Shown here piece after piece: positions 46,879-55,171 of a stretch of DNA of 64,000 bases (position 1 is the stretch's first letter; every line of letters starts with the position of its first letter). The stretch is from assembly GCF_017168255.1 (NCBI RefSeq), contig NZ_JABFAP010000001.1, positions 1,330,640 through 1,394,639 on the forward strand, read 5' to 3'. Made by a program: the position numbers and the translations under genes. This stretch comes from Agrococcus sp. KRD186. Its GTDB lineage: Bacteria > Actinomycetota > Actinomycetes > Actinomycetales > Microbacteriaceae. The notes under the pieces are model-generated. The model did not search any database. It saw only the letters and a list, made by a program, of their open reading frames with translations, and was not told the origin of the DNA.

Positions 46879-47011
46879 GCCGTCAGCCTACGCTCGCGCG
46901 CCGGCACCGATCCCCGCTACCGATCCCCGCCACCGGTCACCGCCCAGGGGCGTCTCGCCTGCGCTCGCGAGCCCTCGGCGCGGCCCCGAGCGCATCGCCT
47001 ACGCTCGCAGG

Positions 47012-48034
47012 GTGCTCGCGATCCTCGGCTGGCTGCTCGCCCTCGTCATCGCGGCGTGCCTGACGGTCGCCGCGTGGCCACAGGCGTTCGGTCTCGAGCA
47101 GGCCCCGGTCGTCGCGCAGGTGGTCTCGATGCGCGTCGGCGTGGTCGGCATCGCACTGGTGCTGCTCGTGCTGTTCCTCTGCTTCGTCGGGTGGAAGCGG
47201 GTGCGCCCGTTCGTGCTCGGCGTCGTCGCGCTGCTGCTCGTGTTCAGCCTGGTCTCCGGCGGCATCCACGTCGCGCGCGGCCTCGACACCTCCCAGCGCA
47301 TCGACGGCGAGACCGACGACCTCATCGTGCTCACCTGGAACACCCTCGGCGACGAGCCCGGCGCCGACGAGATCGCCCGCATCATCGACGAGACGGGGGC
47401 GGATGCGGTGATGCTGCCCGAGACGACGCAGGCGCTGGGCGTCGGGGTCGCCGAGCGCCTCCGCGAGCGCGGCAATCCCTTCTGGGTGCTGACGAACGGC
47501 TACTCCCCCAGCTACGGCGCGCTCAACACCACCCTGCTCGTCTCGAGCGCGCTCGGCGAGTACCGCGCTGACGAGACGGTGGGCGGCACGCGCACGCTCC
47601 CGACCGTGATCGCCCGGCCGGTCGACGGCGACGGTCCGGTGCTGGTCTCGACGCACCCGGTGGCGCCGGTGCCGCAGCAGATGCGCAACTGGCGCGCCGA
47701 TCTCGAGTTCGTCGCCGGGCTGTGCGACGGCTCCGACTCGGTGGTGATGGCTGGCGACTTCAACTCGACCGTCGACCACTGGTGGCAGTTCCGCACCGAG
47801 CTCGACGACGGCGGCATGGGCGATCTGGGCGTCTGCCGCGATGCGGCCTCGGCGGTGGGCGCCGGCGCGGTCGGCACGTGGCCGACCTGGGCGCCGCCGT
47901 GGCTGGGCGCCACCATCGACCATGTGGTGGCGACCCCCGACTGGACGCCCGTCGCGGCGCGCGTGCTCACGGGCCTCGACGACTCGGGCACCGACCACCG
48001 CCCGGTGCTGGTGCAGCTGCGCCGCACCGGCTGA
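47012..48034 (+). CDS. endonuclease/exonuclease/phosphatase family membrane protein
   Basis: The 340-residue protein has three N-terminal hydrophobic segments (about 2-85), then an EEP domain facing the outside: VLTWNTLGDEPGADEIARII, MAGDFNSTVDHW, TIDHVVATPDW and GTDHRPVLVQL. Such proteins may be surface nucleases or phosphodiesterases. The GTG at 47012 follows TACGCT by 6 nt. Confidence 0.88.
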   Translation: MLAILGWLLALVIAACLTVAAWPQAFGLEQAPVVAQVVSMRVGVVGIALVLLVLFLCFVGWKRVRPFVLGVVALLLVFSLVSGGIHVARGLDTSQRIDGETDDLIVLTWNTLGDEPGADEIARIIDETGADAVMLPETTQALGVGVAERLRERGNPFWVLTNGYSPSYGALNTTLLVSSALGEYRADETVGGTRTLPTVIARPVDGDGPVLVSTHPVAPVPQQMRNWRADLEFVAGLCDGSDSVVMAGDFNSTVDHWWQFRTELDDGGMGDLGVCRDAASAVGAGAVGTWPTWAPPWLGATIDHVVATPDWTPVAARVLTGLDDSGTDHRPVLVQLRRTG

Positions 48035-48086
48035 CGCGCGCCGCGCTCGCCCCCGCTGCCGTCCATCAGCCGATTGAGGGGTTCAT

Positions 48087-48130
48087 GCAGGAGTGACGCA
48101 TCACTCCTGCACCGAGGCCTCATTCCTCGG
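48087..48130. terminator. two adjacent hairpins after the EEP gene
   Basis: GCAGGAGTGA-CGCA-TCACTCCTGC (48087-48110) is a perfect 10-bp hairpin, followed by CCGAGG-7 nt-CCTCGG (48112-48130). They sit between convergent genes and probably terminate both. No T-tract. Confidence 0.72.
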
Positions 48131-48156
48131 CTGCGGCGGGCGATGGCGCCGTCGGG

Positions 48157-48861
48157 TCAGCGGGTGAGGTCGTCGATCGCGGCGAGCACCGCGCGGGCGG
48201 CCTCAGCGGTCGCGAGCGGCCGGAAGTGGCCGTTCGCGCGCAGCCGCACACCGGTGACGCCCTCGGGGATCTGATTGCCAGGGATGTGCGGGTCGATCTC
48301 AGGCAGCACCACCCGGATGCGCAGATCGGCGCCGCGCTCGGCCGCCAGGGCGAGCAGGCGCGCGTTCGTCGGGTCGAACTCGCGGATCGCGGCGGCGCGC
48401 ATCAGCCGCGCCCGGCTGGAGCCCGCGAACGGCGTCGCGAGCGCCACCAGCCCCGCCGGCTGCGGCAGCCCGGGCCGCAGGGCCCGGTCGATCAGCAGCC
48501 GCTTGCCGGTCAGCCCGCCCTTCGAGTGGCCGACGAGCACGATCTGCGCCTGCGGATGCGTCGCGGCGACCCGGTCGACGGCGGCCGCCAGGAGCGCGGC
48601 GGCCTCGCGCACCGGCATCAGGTGGCGGCCGAGCTCCGGCAGGAAGTGCACCGCGTGACCAGCCGCCACGAGCCGCTTGCCGAGCGGCTCCATGAACCGC
48701 CAGCGCTCCACGACGCCGGGGATGAGCACGCAGTGCACCCGCGCCCCGGGCATCCCGGTCACCCTCGGCGGCCGGGGGTCGAGCGTCGAGCGCAGGTGCT
48801 TGCGCGCCGCGAACGCGTAGTCGCGCGCCCAGACGGCCACCTCGCGGGCAGTGATCGTCAT
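48157..48861 (-). CDS. alpha/beta hydrolase, lipase-like
   Basis: The 234-residue hydrolase has the nucleophile elbow GHSKGG and an upstream oxyanion-hole segment (CVLIPGVVERW). A signal peptide is not obvious, so it is probably cytoplasmic. The ATG overlaps the stop of the upstream hydrolase (ATGA), so the two work from one transcript. The substrate is unknown. Confidence 0.82.
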   Translation of the reverse strand: MTITAREVAVWARDYAFAARKHLRSTLDPRPPRVTGMPGARVHCVLIPGVVERWRFMEPLGKRLVAAGHAVHFLPELGRHLMPVREAAALLAAAVDRVAATHPQAQIVLVGHSKGGLTGKRLLIDRALRPGLPQPAGLVALATPFAGSSRARLMRAAAIREFDPTNARLLALAAERGADLRIRVVLPEIDPHIPGNQIPEGVTGVRLRANGHFRPLATAEAARAVLAAIDDLTR

Positions 48862-49676
48862 CGCGCGAACTCCTCGATCATGCGCGAGACCGGCTCGGCA
48901 CCGGTGATCATCGCCTCGTGACCCTTGCCCTCCGCGGTGCGCAGCCGGCCGTCGGGCAGCAGCGCCGCGACCTGCTCGACCCAGCCGCGCGGCGAGACGC
49001 GGTCCTCTTCGCCCCGGATCACCAGCGTCGGCTGCGCGATGCGCGGCAGCAGGGGGCGGATGTCGTGGTCGAGCATGGTGCGCAGCTTGCGCAGGTACCA
49101 GCGCGGCCCGGCCTGCAGGTAGAGCCGGGCGCCGACGGCGGCGACGATGAGCGGATCGTTGGCGAGATCCTGCAGCAGCCGCAGCGCCTGCTTCCAGCCT
49201 GAGCGCTCGCGCGAGTTCACGGTCGGGGCGATGAGCACGAGCCGCTCGACGAGCGCCGGGTGCCGCACCGCGAGCTCGGCCACCACCTGCGTGCCCATCG
49301 AGTGGCCGACCGCGATGCACGGCATCGTCACATGCGCCTCGAGCGCCGCGGCCACGAGGTCGGCAAGCGCCGCCATCGGCAGCGACTCGGCAGGCTCGGG
49401 CGACTCGCCGAAGCCGGGCAGATCGAGCGCCACGACGTCGAAGGCATCCGCGAGCTCGGCGCGCAGCAGGCCGAAGTACTGCTGCCCCATGCCGATGCCG
49501 TGCACCAGCACCACCCTCGGCGCTCCGGGCTTCCGCCAGCGATGCACGACCACGACGTGGTCGCCCTCCGCATGCGTGGAGGTGACGGAGCCCGCCGAGC
49601 CGTCAGCCGCCTCGCGCCACTCGGCGAGGCTGGTCGGCCTGGGCGGGGGCGCCCCCGCGGCACGCTGATTGCGCAT
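48858..49676 (-). CDS. alpha/beta hydrolase
   Basis: The 272-residue hydrolase has HGIGMG (oxyanion hole), DLPGFGES, nucleophile elbow GHSMGTQ and the catalytic His in GKGHEAMITG, with an Asp in RGEEDRVSPRG. It could be an esterase or C-C bond hydrolase. TACGCT is 6 nt before the ATG, so a leaderless start is likely. It precedes a second hydrolase in the same operon. Confidence 0.88.
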   Translation of the reverse strand: MRNQRAAGAPPPRPTSLAEWREAADGSAGSVTSTHAEGDHVVVVHRWRKPGAPRVVLVHGIGMGQQYFGLLRAELADAFDVVALDLPGFGESPEPAESLPMAALADLVAAALEAHVTMPCIAVGHSMGTQVVAELAVRHPALVERLVLIAPTVNSRERSGWKQALRLLQDLANDPLIVAAVGARLYLQAGPRWYLRKLRTMLDHDIRPLLPRIAQPTLVIRGEEDRVSPRGWVEQVAALLPDGRLRTAEGKGHEAMITGAEPVSRMIEEFAR

Positions 49677-49708
49677 CCTGCCAGCGTAGGGCGGCGCAGC
49701 GACACATC

Positions 49709-49857
49709 CGATCAGTGCCCCGCTCCCGATCAGTGCCCCCTCCCGATCAGGGCTGCGCGACCGATCAGGGCTGCGCGACCGATCAGGGCTGCGCGACCGA
49801 TCAGGGCTGCGCGACCGATCAGGGCTGCGCGACCGATCAGTGCCGACTACCGATCAG
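49709..49857. repeat. CGATCAG array, nine copies at 17-18 bp
   Basis: CGATCAG starts at 49709, 49727, 49744, 49762, 49780, 49798, 49816, 49834 and 49851. The central five units are identical (CGATCAGGGCTGCGCGAC). The last copy contains the TGA stop of the MFS gene read on the minus strand (CACTGATCG), so the array looks like outward amplification of that gene's end. It occupies the whole gap to the hydrolase start. Confidence 0.9.
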
Positions 49858-51185
49858 TGCTCCGCGTCGGGCAGCTCCCGCATCGTCCAGAACGGCCCGA
49901 TCACGACGCACAGGGCGGCGAGCAGCTGCCCGACCGCGCCGATCCACATGGTGGGCACGACGCCGATCCAGGTGCCGAGCACACCGGCGAGCAGCGCCGC
50001 GATCGGCATCACGCCCCACACGCAGAAGCGCACGGATGCGTTCATGCGGCCGAGCAGGCGGGGCGGCGTGATGCGCTGCCGGAAGGTGACCTGGGTGATG
50101 TTGTAGAGCAGCACGGTGAAGCTGCCGACGAACATCTGCGCGACCAGCAGCGGGAAGGCGACCGCCGGGAAGGTGGCCGCGAGCGGCAGGAAGCACGCGA
50201 CCACGCCGAAGCCGATCGCGCTGACGGGGATCGCGCGCCCCTCGCCGATCCAGCGCACGATGTGCGGGGTGGCCGCGGCACCGGCGAGGCCGCCGATCGA
50301 GCCGAGCGAGAAGATGACGCCCATCGCGGCCGGAGTCAGGCCCAGCTCGCGCAGCAGGAAGATCGGCAGCAGCGTGAAGGAGAGGGTGCTGAAGAAGTTG
50401 GAGATGCCGGTGGTGCCGACGATGCGCCGCAGCAGCGGGTTGCCGAGCACCCAGCGCAGCCCCTCCCCGATCTCGCGCAGGATCGGCTCGTGGTCGTCGG
50501 CCGCGCGCGGCTGCTCGTGATCGCGGGTGAGCAGCAGGGCGATGAAGGACGCGAGGTAGGTGCCGACGGTCGCGAGGATCGCGAAGGGCGCGGTGATGAT
50601 GCCGATCAGCCAGCCGCCGATGGCAGGGCCGCCGATGTTGGCGAGCTCGCGCGTGGCCTCGAGCTTGCCGTTGGCCTCGGCGATCTGGCTCGGCCGCACG
50701 AGCGAGGGGATGATCGACTGGTACGACACGTCGAAGAAGACCGTCGCGACCCCGACCACGAGCGCGACGGCGTAGAGGTGCCACATCTCGAGCACGCCGG
50801 CCCACCACAGCAGTGGCAGGGCGGCGAGCGCGGCCGCACGCACCGCATCCGCCCAGATCATCACGCGGCGCTTGCGCATCCGGTCGATCCAGGCGCCGGC
50901 GGGCAGGCCCACGACCAGGAAGGCGGCGACGCCCGCGGCGTTCAGCAGGCCGACCTCGAACTCGGTCGCGTGCAGCAGCAGCACCGCGAGCACCGGGATG
51001 GCGAGCTCGGTCACCTGCGAGCCGACCTGCGCGAGGGCCTGCCCCGACCACATGGTGAGGAAGTTGCCGTCGCGCCACAGCGAGCCCTTCGGCGCGTCGC
51101 GCACCGCGGTCGGCGCGGCGGCCTCGACGGAGCTGTCGTCGGAGGGCTGCGGGACCTCTGCCGTCGAGTCGGGTGATTGGGACAT
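49854..51185 (-). CDS. MFS exporter (EntS/MFS_3-like)
   Basis: The 443-residue protein has 12 predicted membrane segments after a polar N-terminus; the MFS loop GAWIDRMRKRRVMIWADAVRA lies between segments 2 and 3. It resembles the drug/siderophore exporter branch. The ATG at 51185 is directly at the predicted transcription start of a near-consensus promoter shared with a divergent ArsR-type regulator, which suggests inducible efflux. The inducer is unknown. Confidence 0.9.
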   Translation of the reverse strand: MSQSPDSTAEVPQPSDDSSVEAAAPTAVRDAPKGSLWRDGNFLTMWSGQALAQVGSQVTELAIPVLAVLLLHATEFEVGLLNAAGVAAFLVVGLPAGAWIDRMRKRRVMIWADAVRAAALAALPLLWWAGVLEMWHLYAVALVVGVATVFFDVSYQSIIPSLVRPSQIAEANGKLEATRELANIGGPAIGGWLIGIITAPFAILATVGTYLASFIALLLTRDHEQPRAADDHEPILREIGEGLRWVLGNPLLRRIVGTTGISNFFSTLSFTLLPIFLLRELGLTPAAMGVIFSLGSIGGLAGAAATPHIVRWIGEGRAIPVSAIGFGVVACFLPLAATFPAVAFPLLVAQMFVGSFTVLLYNITQVTFRQRITPPRLLGRMNASVRFCVWGVMPIAALLAGVLGTWIGVVPTMWIGAVGQLLAALCVVIGPFWTMRELPDAEH

Positions 51186-51192
51186 GCCAATC

Positions 51193-51237
51193 AGTATGCG
51201 CGCATGATTGAGAACTGTCAATCGCTTTGACTACGAT
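51193..51237. promoter_or_regulatory. divergent promoters with operator (MFS / ArsR-type gene)
   Basis: Minus strand: TTGACA (51221 down to 51216), 17-nt spacer, CATACT (51198 down to 51193), then 7 nt to the MFS ATG. Plus strand: TTGAGA (51208-51213), 18 nt, TACGAT (51232-51237), 7 nt to the regulator ATG. A perfect inverted repeat GATTGA-N6-TCAATC (51206-51223) covers both -35 boxes and is the likely ArsR-type operator. Pattern-based prediction. Confidence 0.72.
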
Positions 51238-51244
51238 GGGAGCC

Positions 51245-51823
51245 ATGACCGAGGAGAGCGAGCGCGCGGCCGTCGTGCGCGATGCGGCGCCCGGCGAGGA
51301 TCGCATCACCCTGCACGCCAGCGACGACGCCGAGCAGCAGGCGATGGCGCGGGCGCTCAGCTCGCCGCTGCGGCTGCGCGTGCTGCGGCTGTGCGCGTTC
51401 GAGGCGCGCACCAACAAGGAGCTCGCTGGCCTGCTGCGCGTCAATCCCGGCACGATGCTGCACCACGTGCGCACGCTCGTGCAGACCGGCTTCCTCGCCG
51501 CCGAGCCCGAGCGCGCCGGCGCCGGCGGGGCGCGTGAGGTGCCGTACCGGGCCACCGGGCTCTCCTGGCGCACCTCGATTCCGGGCGGCTCCCCGGTGCT
51601 GGTGGAGACCTTCCTGCAGCAGATCGACGGCCTTGCGCCCGACGAGCTCGACGTGTCCTGGATGGGCCTCAAGGTCAACGCCGAGCACCGCGAGGAGCTG
51701 CAGCAGCGGCTCTACGAGCTGATGAACGAGTTCAAGGAGCGCGGGCCAGACCCCGACGGCGAGACGCTCGGGCTCTTCACCGCCCTCTACGCCGACGACA
51801 ACCCGCCCGCGCGGCCGGCCTGA
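51245..51823 (+). CDS. ArsR/winged-helix transcriptional regulator
   Basis: The 192-residue regulator has a winged-helix domain in its first half: MARALSSPLRLRVLRLCAFE, TNKELAGLLRVNPGTMLHHV, RTLVQTGFLAAEP. The C-terminal half probably senses a ligand or dimerises. No Cys metal site is visible in the recognition region. It is divergent from the MFS exporter with a shared operator, so it probably represses both. The start ATG is 7 nt after TACGAT. Confidence 0.88.
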   Translation: MTEESERAAVVRDAAPGEDRITLHASDDAEQQAMARALSSPLRLRVLRLCAFEARTNKELAGLLRVNPGTMLHHVRTLVQTGFLAAEPERAGAGGAREVPYRATGLSWRTSIPGGSPVLVETFLQQIDGLAPDELDVSWMGLKVNAEHREELQQRLYELMNEFKERGPDPDGETLGLFTALYADDNPPARPA

Positions 51824-51901
51824 CGCATCCGCTCACCACACCCTCGCACGGCGCCGGACACACCCGTACCGGCCCGCCGCGGGGGTGGGAGGATGGTGCG
51901 C

Positions 51902-53377
51902 ATGACCAGCGAAGCCACCACGACGCAGCACCCCGCGTCGGCCACCCCTGAGAACACCAACCGCTCGACGACCCCCACCTCTTCGGCCTTCACCGAGCAC
52001 ATCCAGTCGGGCTGGGCGGAGCGCGAGGCGCCGCTGCCGCAGGCCCGCGCCGCCGCCGGATTCGCCGCGCAGCGCCGCGCCGCGATCTCGGCGCTGCACC
52101 CGGGCGTGCGCCTGGTGATCCCCGCCGGCGGGCTGAAGGTGCGCTCGAACGACACCGACTACCCGTTCCGCGCGCACCCCGACTTCACCTACCTGACCGG
52201 GTGGGGTGCGGATGCGGAGGCCGACTCGGTGCTCGTGCTCGAGCCCGTCGATGGTGGCGCCGGGCACGCCGCGACGCTGTACTTCCGCGGCCCCGCCGGC
52301 CGGGGCACCACGGAGTTCTACGCCAACCCGGCGATCGGCGAGTTCTGGGTGGGCCCGCGCCCCTCGCTCGAGCACGTGGCGGCCGACCTGGGGTTGGCCG
52401 TGGCTGACCTGGCGGAGCTCGGCGCCTCGCTCGCCGGCGCGGGCGAGACGCTCATCGTCACCGGCGCCGACCCGGAGGTCGAGGCGCAGCTGCCCGCCGC
52501 GAATCCCGACGGCGATGTGCTCGCGCGCGACCTGAGTGAGCAGCGGCTCGTGAAGGACGAGCACGAGATCGCCGAGATCCAGGCTGCGGTCGACGCGACC
52601 GCGCGCGGCTTCGACGACGTGATCGCCGACCTGACCGAAGCGACGCAGCACGAGCGGGGCGAGCGCGTCGTCGAGGGCGCCTTCCACCGCCGCGCGCGGC
52701 TCGACGGCAACGCCGTGGGCTACGACACCATCGCGGCGTCGGGCCACCACGCCTGCTACCTGCACTGGACCCGCAACGACGGCGCCGTGCGCGAGGGCGA
52801 CGTCATCCTGCTCGACGCCGGCGTCGAGGTCGACAGCCTCTACACCGCCGACATCACCCGCACCCTGCCGATCTCGGGTGAGTTCACCGAGGTGCAGCGC
52901 CGCATCTACGACGCGGTGGTCGAGGCGGCCGACGCGGCGTTCGCGATCGTGAAGCCCGGCATCATCTTCAAGGAGGTGCACGCGGCCGCCATGGCGGTCA
53001 TCGCGCGGAAGACCGCCGAGTGGGGCGTGCTGCCGGTCTCGGCTGAGGTCTCGCTCGAGCCCGACCAGCAGCTGCACCGCCGTTGGATGGTGCACGGCAC
53101 CAGCCACCACCTGGGCCTCGACGTCCACGACTGCGCGCAGGCGCGTCGCGACTTCTACCACGACGGCGTCGTTCGCGAGGGGATGGTGTTCACGATCGAG
53201 CCCGGCCTCTACTTCCAGGCCGACGACCTCACGGTGCCCGAGGAGCTGCGCGGCATCGGAATCCGCATCGAGGACGACATCCTGGTCACCGCCGACGGCG
53301 CCGTGAACCTCTCGAGCGCGATCCCGCGCACCGCCGACGAGGTCGAGGCCTGGATGCGCGAGGTGCGGGCGCGCTGA
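51902..53377 (+). CDS. pepP: Xaa-Pro aminopeptidase (aminopeptidase P)
   Basis: The 491-residue cytoplasmic metalloenzyme removes N-terminal residues next to proline. The N-terminal domain contains DTDYPFRAHPDFTYLTGW; the pita-bread domain holds the dimetal ligands in LLDAGVEVDSLYTADITR, HGTSHHLGLDVHD, TIEPGLYF and RIEDDIL. The ATG at 51902 has GGGAGGA 8 nt upstream. A Ser/Thr-rich leader precedes the first domain. Confidence 0.95.
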   Translation: MTSEATTTQHPASATPENTNRSTTPTSSAFTEHIQSGWAEREAPLPQARAAAGFAAQRRAAISALHPGVRLVIPAGGLKVRSNDTDYPFRAHPDFTYLTGWGADAEADSVLVLEPVDGGAGHAATLYFRGPAGRGTTEFYANPAIGEFWVGPRPSLEHVAADLGLAVADLAELGASLAGAGETLIVTGADPEVEAQLPAANPDGDVLARDLSEQRLVKDEHEIAEIQAAVDATARGFDDVIADLTEATQHERGERVVEGAFHRRARLDGNAVGYDTIAASGHHACYLHWTRNDGAVREGDVILLDAGVEVDSLYTADITRTLPISGEFTEVQRRIYDAVVEAADAAFAIVKPGIIFKEVHAAAMAVIARKTAEWGVLPVSAEVSLEPDQQLHRRWMVHGTSHHLGLDVHDCAQARRDFYHDGVVREGMVFTIEPGLYFQADDLTVPEELRGIGIRIEDDILVTADGAVNLSSAIPRTADEVEAWMREVRAR

Positions 53378-53441
53378 CGGCGCGCGCTCCTGCCGCCGCC
53401 CTCGCACCGCCCTGCCGCCCTCGCCCTGCCACCCACGCCCT

Positions 53442-53506
53442 GCGCAGGTATACGGCGTGTTGCTCCTGCGGATGAGTCGCACGAGCGACACGCCCTATAC
53501 CTGCGC
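53442..53506. terminator. large imperfect hairpin between pepP and lysE
   Basis: Bases 53442-53465 pair with 53483-53506 (22 of 24 positions Watson-Crick, one T-G, one C-C) around a 17-nt loop that itself can form TGCG/CGCA. It lies between two convergent genes, so it can act as a bidirectional terminator. The size and symmetry also fit a dispersed palindromic element. Confidence 0.7.
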
Positions 53507-53535
53507 GTGCCGGGGCGGTGGGCGGAACGTGCCGA

Positions 53536-54189
53536 TCAGCCGGCGACGAGGGTGACGGCGATCACGAGCATCACCGCGGCGATCGTGCCGTCGAGGATGC
53601 GCCAGGCACGCTCGGTGCGCAGCAGCGGCGCCAGGTAGCGGGCGCCGTAGCCGAAGCCGACGAACCAGAGCGTGCTCGCGGCGATGCCGCCCGCCAGGAA
53701 CCACCAGCGCGCGTCGCCGTGCGTGCCCGCGACCGAACCCAGCACCACCGTCGTCTCGACGAGCGCGTGGGGGTTGAGCCAGGTGACGGCGAGGATCGTG
53801 AGGAACGTCGTCATCCTGCTGCTGCGCACCCGCGTGGTCACTCCGCTGGCAACCGCTGCCGCCGCTGCGGGATCGGGCGCGGCCTCGAGCGAGCCGCCGC
53901 CGCGCCAGGCGCGACGCGCGCTCAGCAGGGCGAAGCCGATGATGAAGGCGGCGCCCGCCCAGCGCGCGAGCGTCTCCAGCCATGGCTGCGCGGTGACGAG
54001 CGTGGCGACGCCCGCGACGCCGATGGTCTGCAGGATCGCATCGCTCACGACGCACACCAGCACCACGATGCCGACGTGCTCGCGACGCAGTCCCTGCCGC
54101 AGCACGACGGCGTTCTGCGCCCCGATCGAGAGGATCAGGCCCAGGCACAGCGCGAAGCCTGACAGCAGCGCGACGATTCCCAGATCCAT
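53536..54189 (-). CDS. LysE/ArgO-family amino-acid exporter
   Basis: The 217-residue membrane protein has about six membrane segments and the LysE signature LSIGAQNAVVLRQGLRREHV near the N-terminus, with TWLNPHALVET in the second half. It should export lysine and/or arginine. The ATG at 54189 has TAGCGT 7 nt upstream. It is divergent from a LysG/ArgP-type regulator, the standard LysE control arrangement. Confidence 0.92.
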   Translation of the reverse strand: MDLGIVALLSGFALCLGLILSIGAQNAVVLRQGLRREHVGIVVLVCVVSDAILQTIGVAGVATLVTAQPWLETLARWAGAAFIIGFALLSARRAWRGGGSLEAAPDPAAAAAVASGVTTRVRSSRMTTFLTILAVTWLNPHALVETTVVLGSVAGTHGDARWWFLAGGIAASTLWFVGFGYGARYLAPLLRTERAWRILDGTIAAVMLVIAVTLVAG

Positions 54190-54196
54190 GGTCACG

Positions 54197-54268
54197 ACGC
54201 TACGGCGACAATCGCATGCAGTCCAGCGAAGGTTTCTGTCGCAACATAAGCATTGCTTCATCTAGCAT
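54197..54268. promoter_or_regulatory. divergent lysE / lysG-type promoter region
   Basis: lysE -10 is TAGCGT (54202 down to 54197), 7 nt from its ATG; the regulator's -10 is TAGCAT (54263-54268), 6 nt from its ATG. Between them AAGC-ATT-GCTT (54248-54258) is a dyad that could be the LysR-type binding site. Predicted by pattern. Confidence 0.5.
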
Positions 54269-54274
54269 GTCGAC

Positions 54275-55171
54275 ATGGAGTTGCCGCTGGACCACCTGCG
54301 CACCCTCGTCGCGGTCATCGACGGTGGCACCCTCGAGCGGGCCGCCACCGTGCTGGGCGTCACGCCGAGTGCCGTGAGCCAACGCATCCGCGCGCTCGAG
54401 CAGCGCATCGGCCGCATTGTGCTTCAACGCACCAAGCCGGTCCGCCCCACCGACGCAGGCGAAGCGCTCGTGCGCATGGCTCGCCAGCTCGCGCTGCTCG
54501 AGCACGACGCGCTCGCCGCTCTCGGCGAACCGGGCACGAGCGAGCATGCTGGCGGTCCGCGCATCCCGCTGGCGGTGAACGCCGACTCCCTCATCACCTG
54601 GTTCATGCCCGCGCTCGCCACCGTCGTCGCTCAGCTGCCCGCCACCTTCGAACTGCACCGCGAAGATGAGGAACGCACGGCGCAGCTGCTGCAAGACGGC
54701 ACCGTCATGGCCGCCGTCACCGCGCAGCGGGAGCCCGTGTCCGGCTGCGTCGCCACCCCATTGGGAAGCATGCGCTACGTGCCCATCGCCGAACGCGGCT
54801 TCGCCGCACGTTGGTTCCCCGAAGGCTTGACGCGGACCGCGCTCGAGGCCGCTCCGCTCGTCGACTTCGACGCCCACGACACGCTGCAGTCACGCTTCGC
54901 AGGCCGTCACGGCGCACGCGACCGAGCTCCACGGCACATCATCAGCGCATCCGCCGAGTTCGCGCAGGCGATCCGCATGGGGCTCGGCTGGGGCATGCTG
55001 CTGCCCGGTCAGTTCGAGGCGGGGGTGGCCGACGGCTCACTGGTCGTGCTCGCACACGACACGATCGAGGTGCCGCTGTGGTGGCAGCGCTGGAATCTGG
55101 TCTCGCCGCTGCTCGATCTCGTCAGCGACGCGGTCGCGGATGCGGCGCGTGCGTCCGATGCGATCGCCTGA
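54275..55171 (+). CDS. LysR-family regulator (LysG/ArgP type)
   Basis: The 298-residue regulator begins LDHLRTLVAVIDGGTLERAA and continues VLGVTPSAVSQRIRALEQRIG, the ArgP/LysG helix-turn-helix signature, followed by a periplasmic-binding-like effector domain. Known relatives activate lysE when lysine or arginine accumulates. Its ATG follows TAGCAT by 6 nt. Confidence 0.92.
   Translation: MELPLDHLRTLVAVIDGGTLERAATVLGVTPSAVSQRIRALEQRIGRIVLQRTKPVRPTDAGEALVRMARQLALLEHDALAALGEPGTSEHAGGPRIPLAVNADSLITWFMPALATVVAQLPATFELHREDEERTAQLLQDGTVMAAVTAQREPVSGCVATPLGSMRYVPIAERGFAARWFPEGLTRTALEAAPLVDFDAHDTLQSRFAGRHGARDRAPRHIISASAEFAQAIRMGLGWGMLLPGQFEAGVADGSLVVLAHDTIEVPLWWQRWNLVSPLLDLVSDAVADAARASDAIA

Noticed and set aside
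46900-46960. Direct repeat ACCGATCCCCGC upstream of the EEP gene as an operator
   Set aside because: There are only two imperfect copies, with no dyad and no regulator nearby. Too weak to call.
49709-49857. CGATCAG array as a CRISPR
   Set aside because: There are no unique spacers; units abut at 17-18 bp and are near-identical. No cas genes are present.
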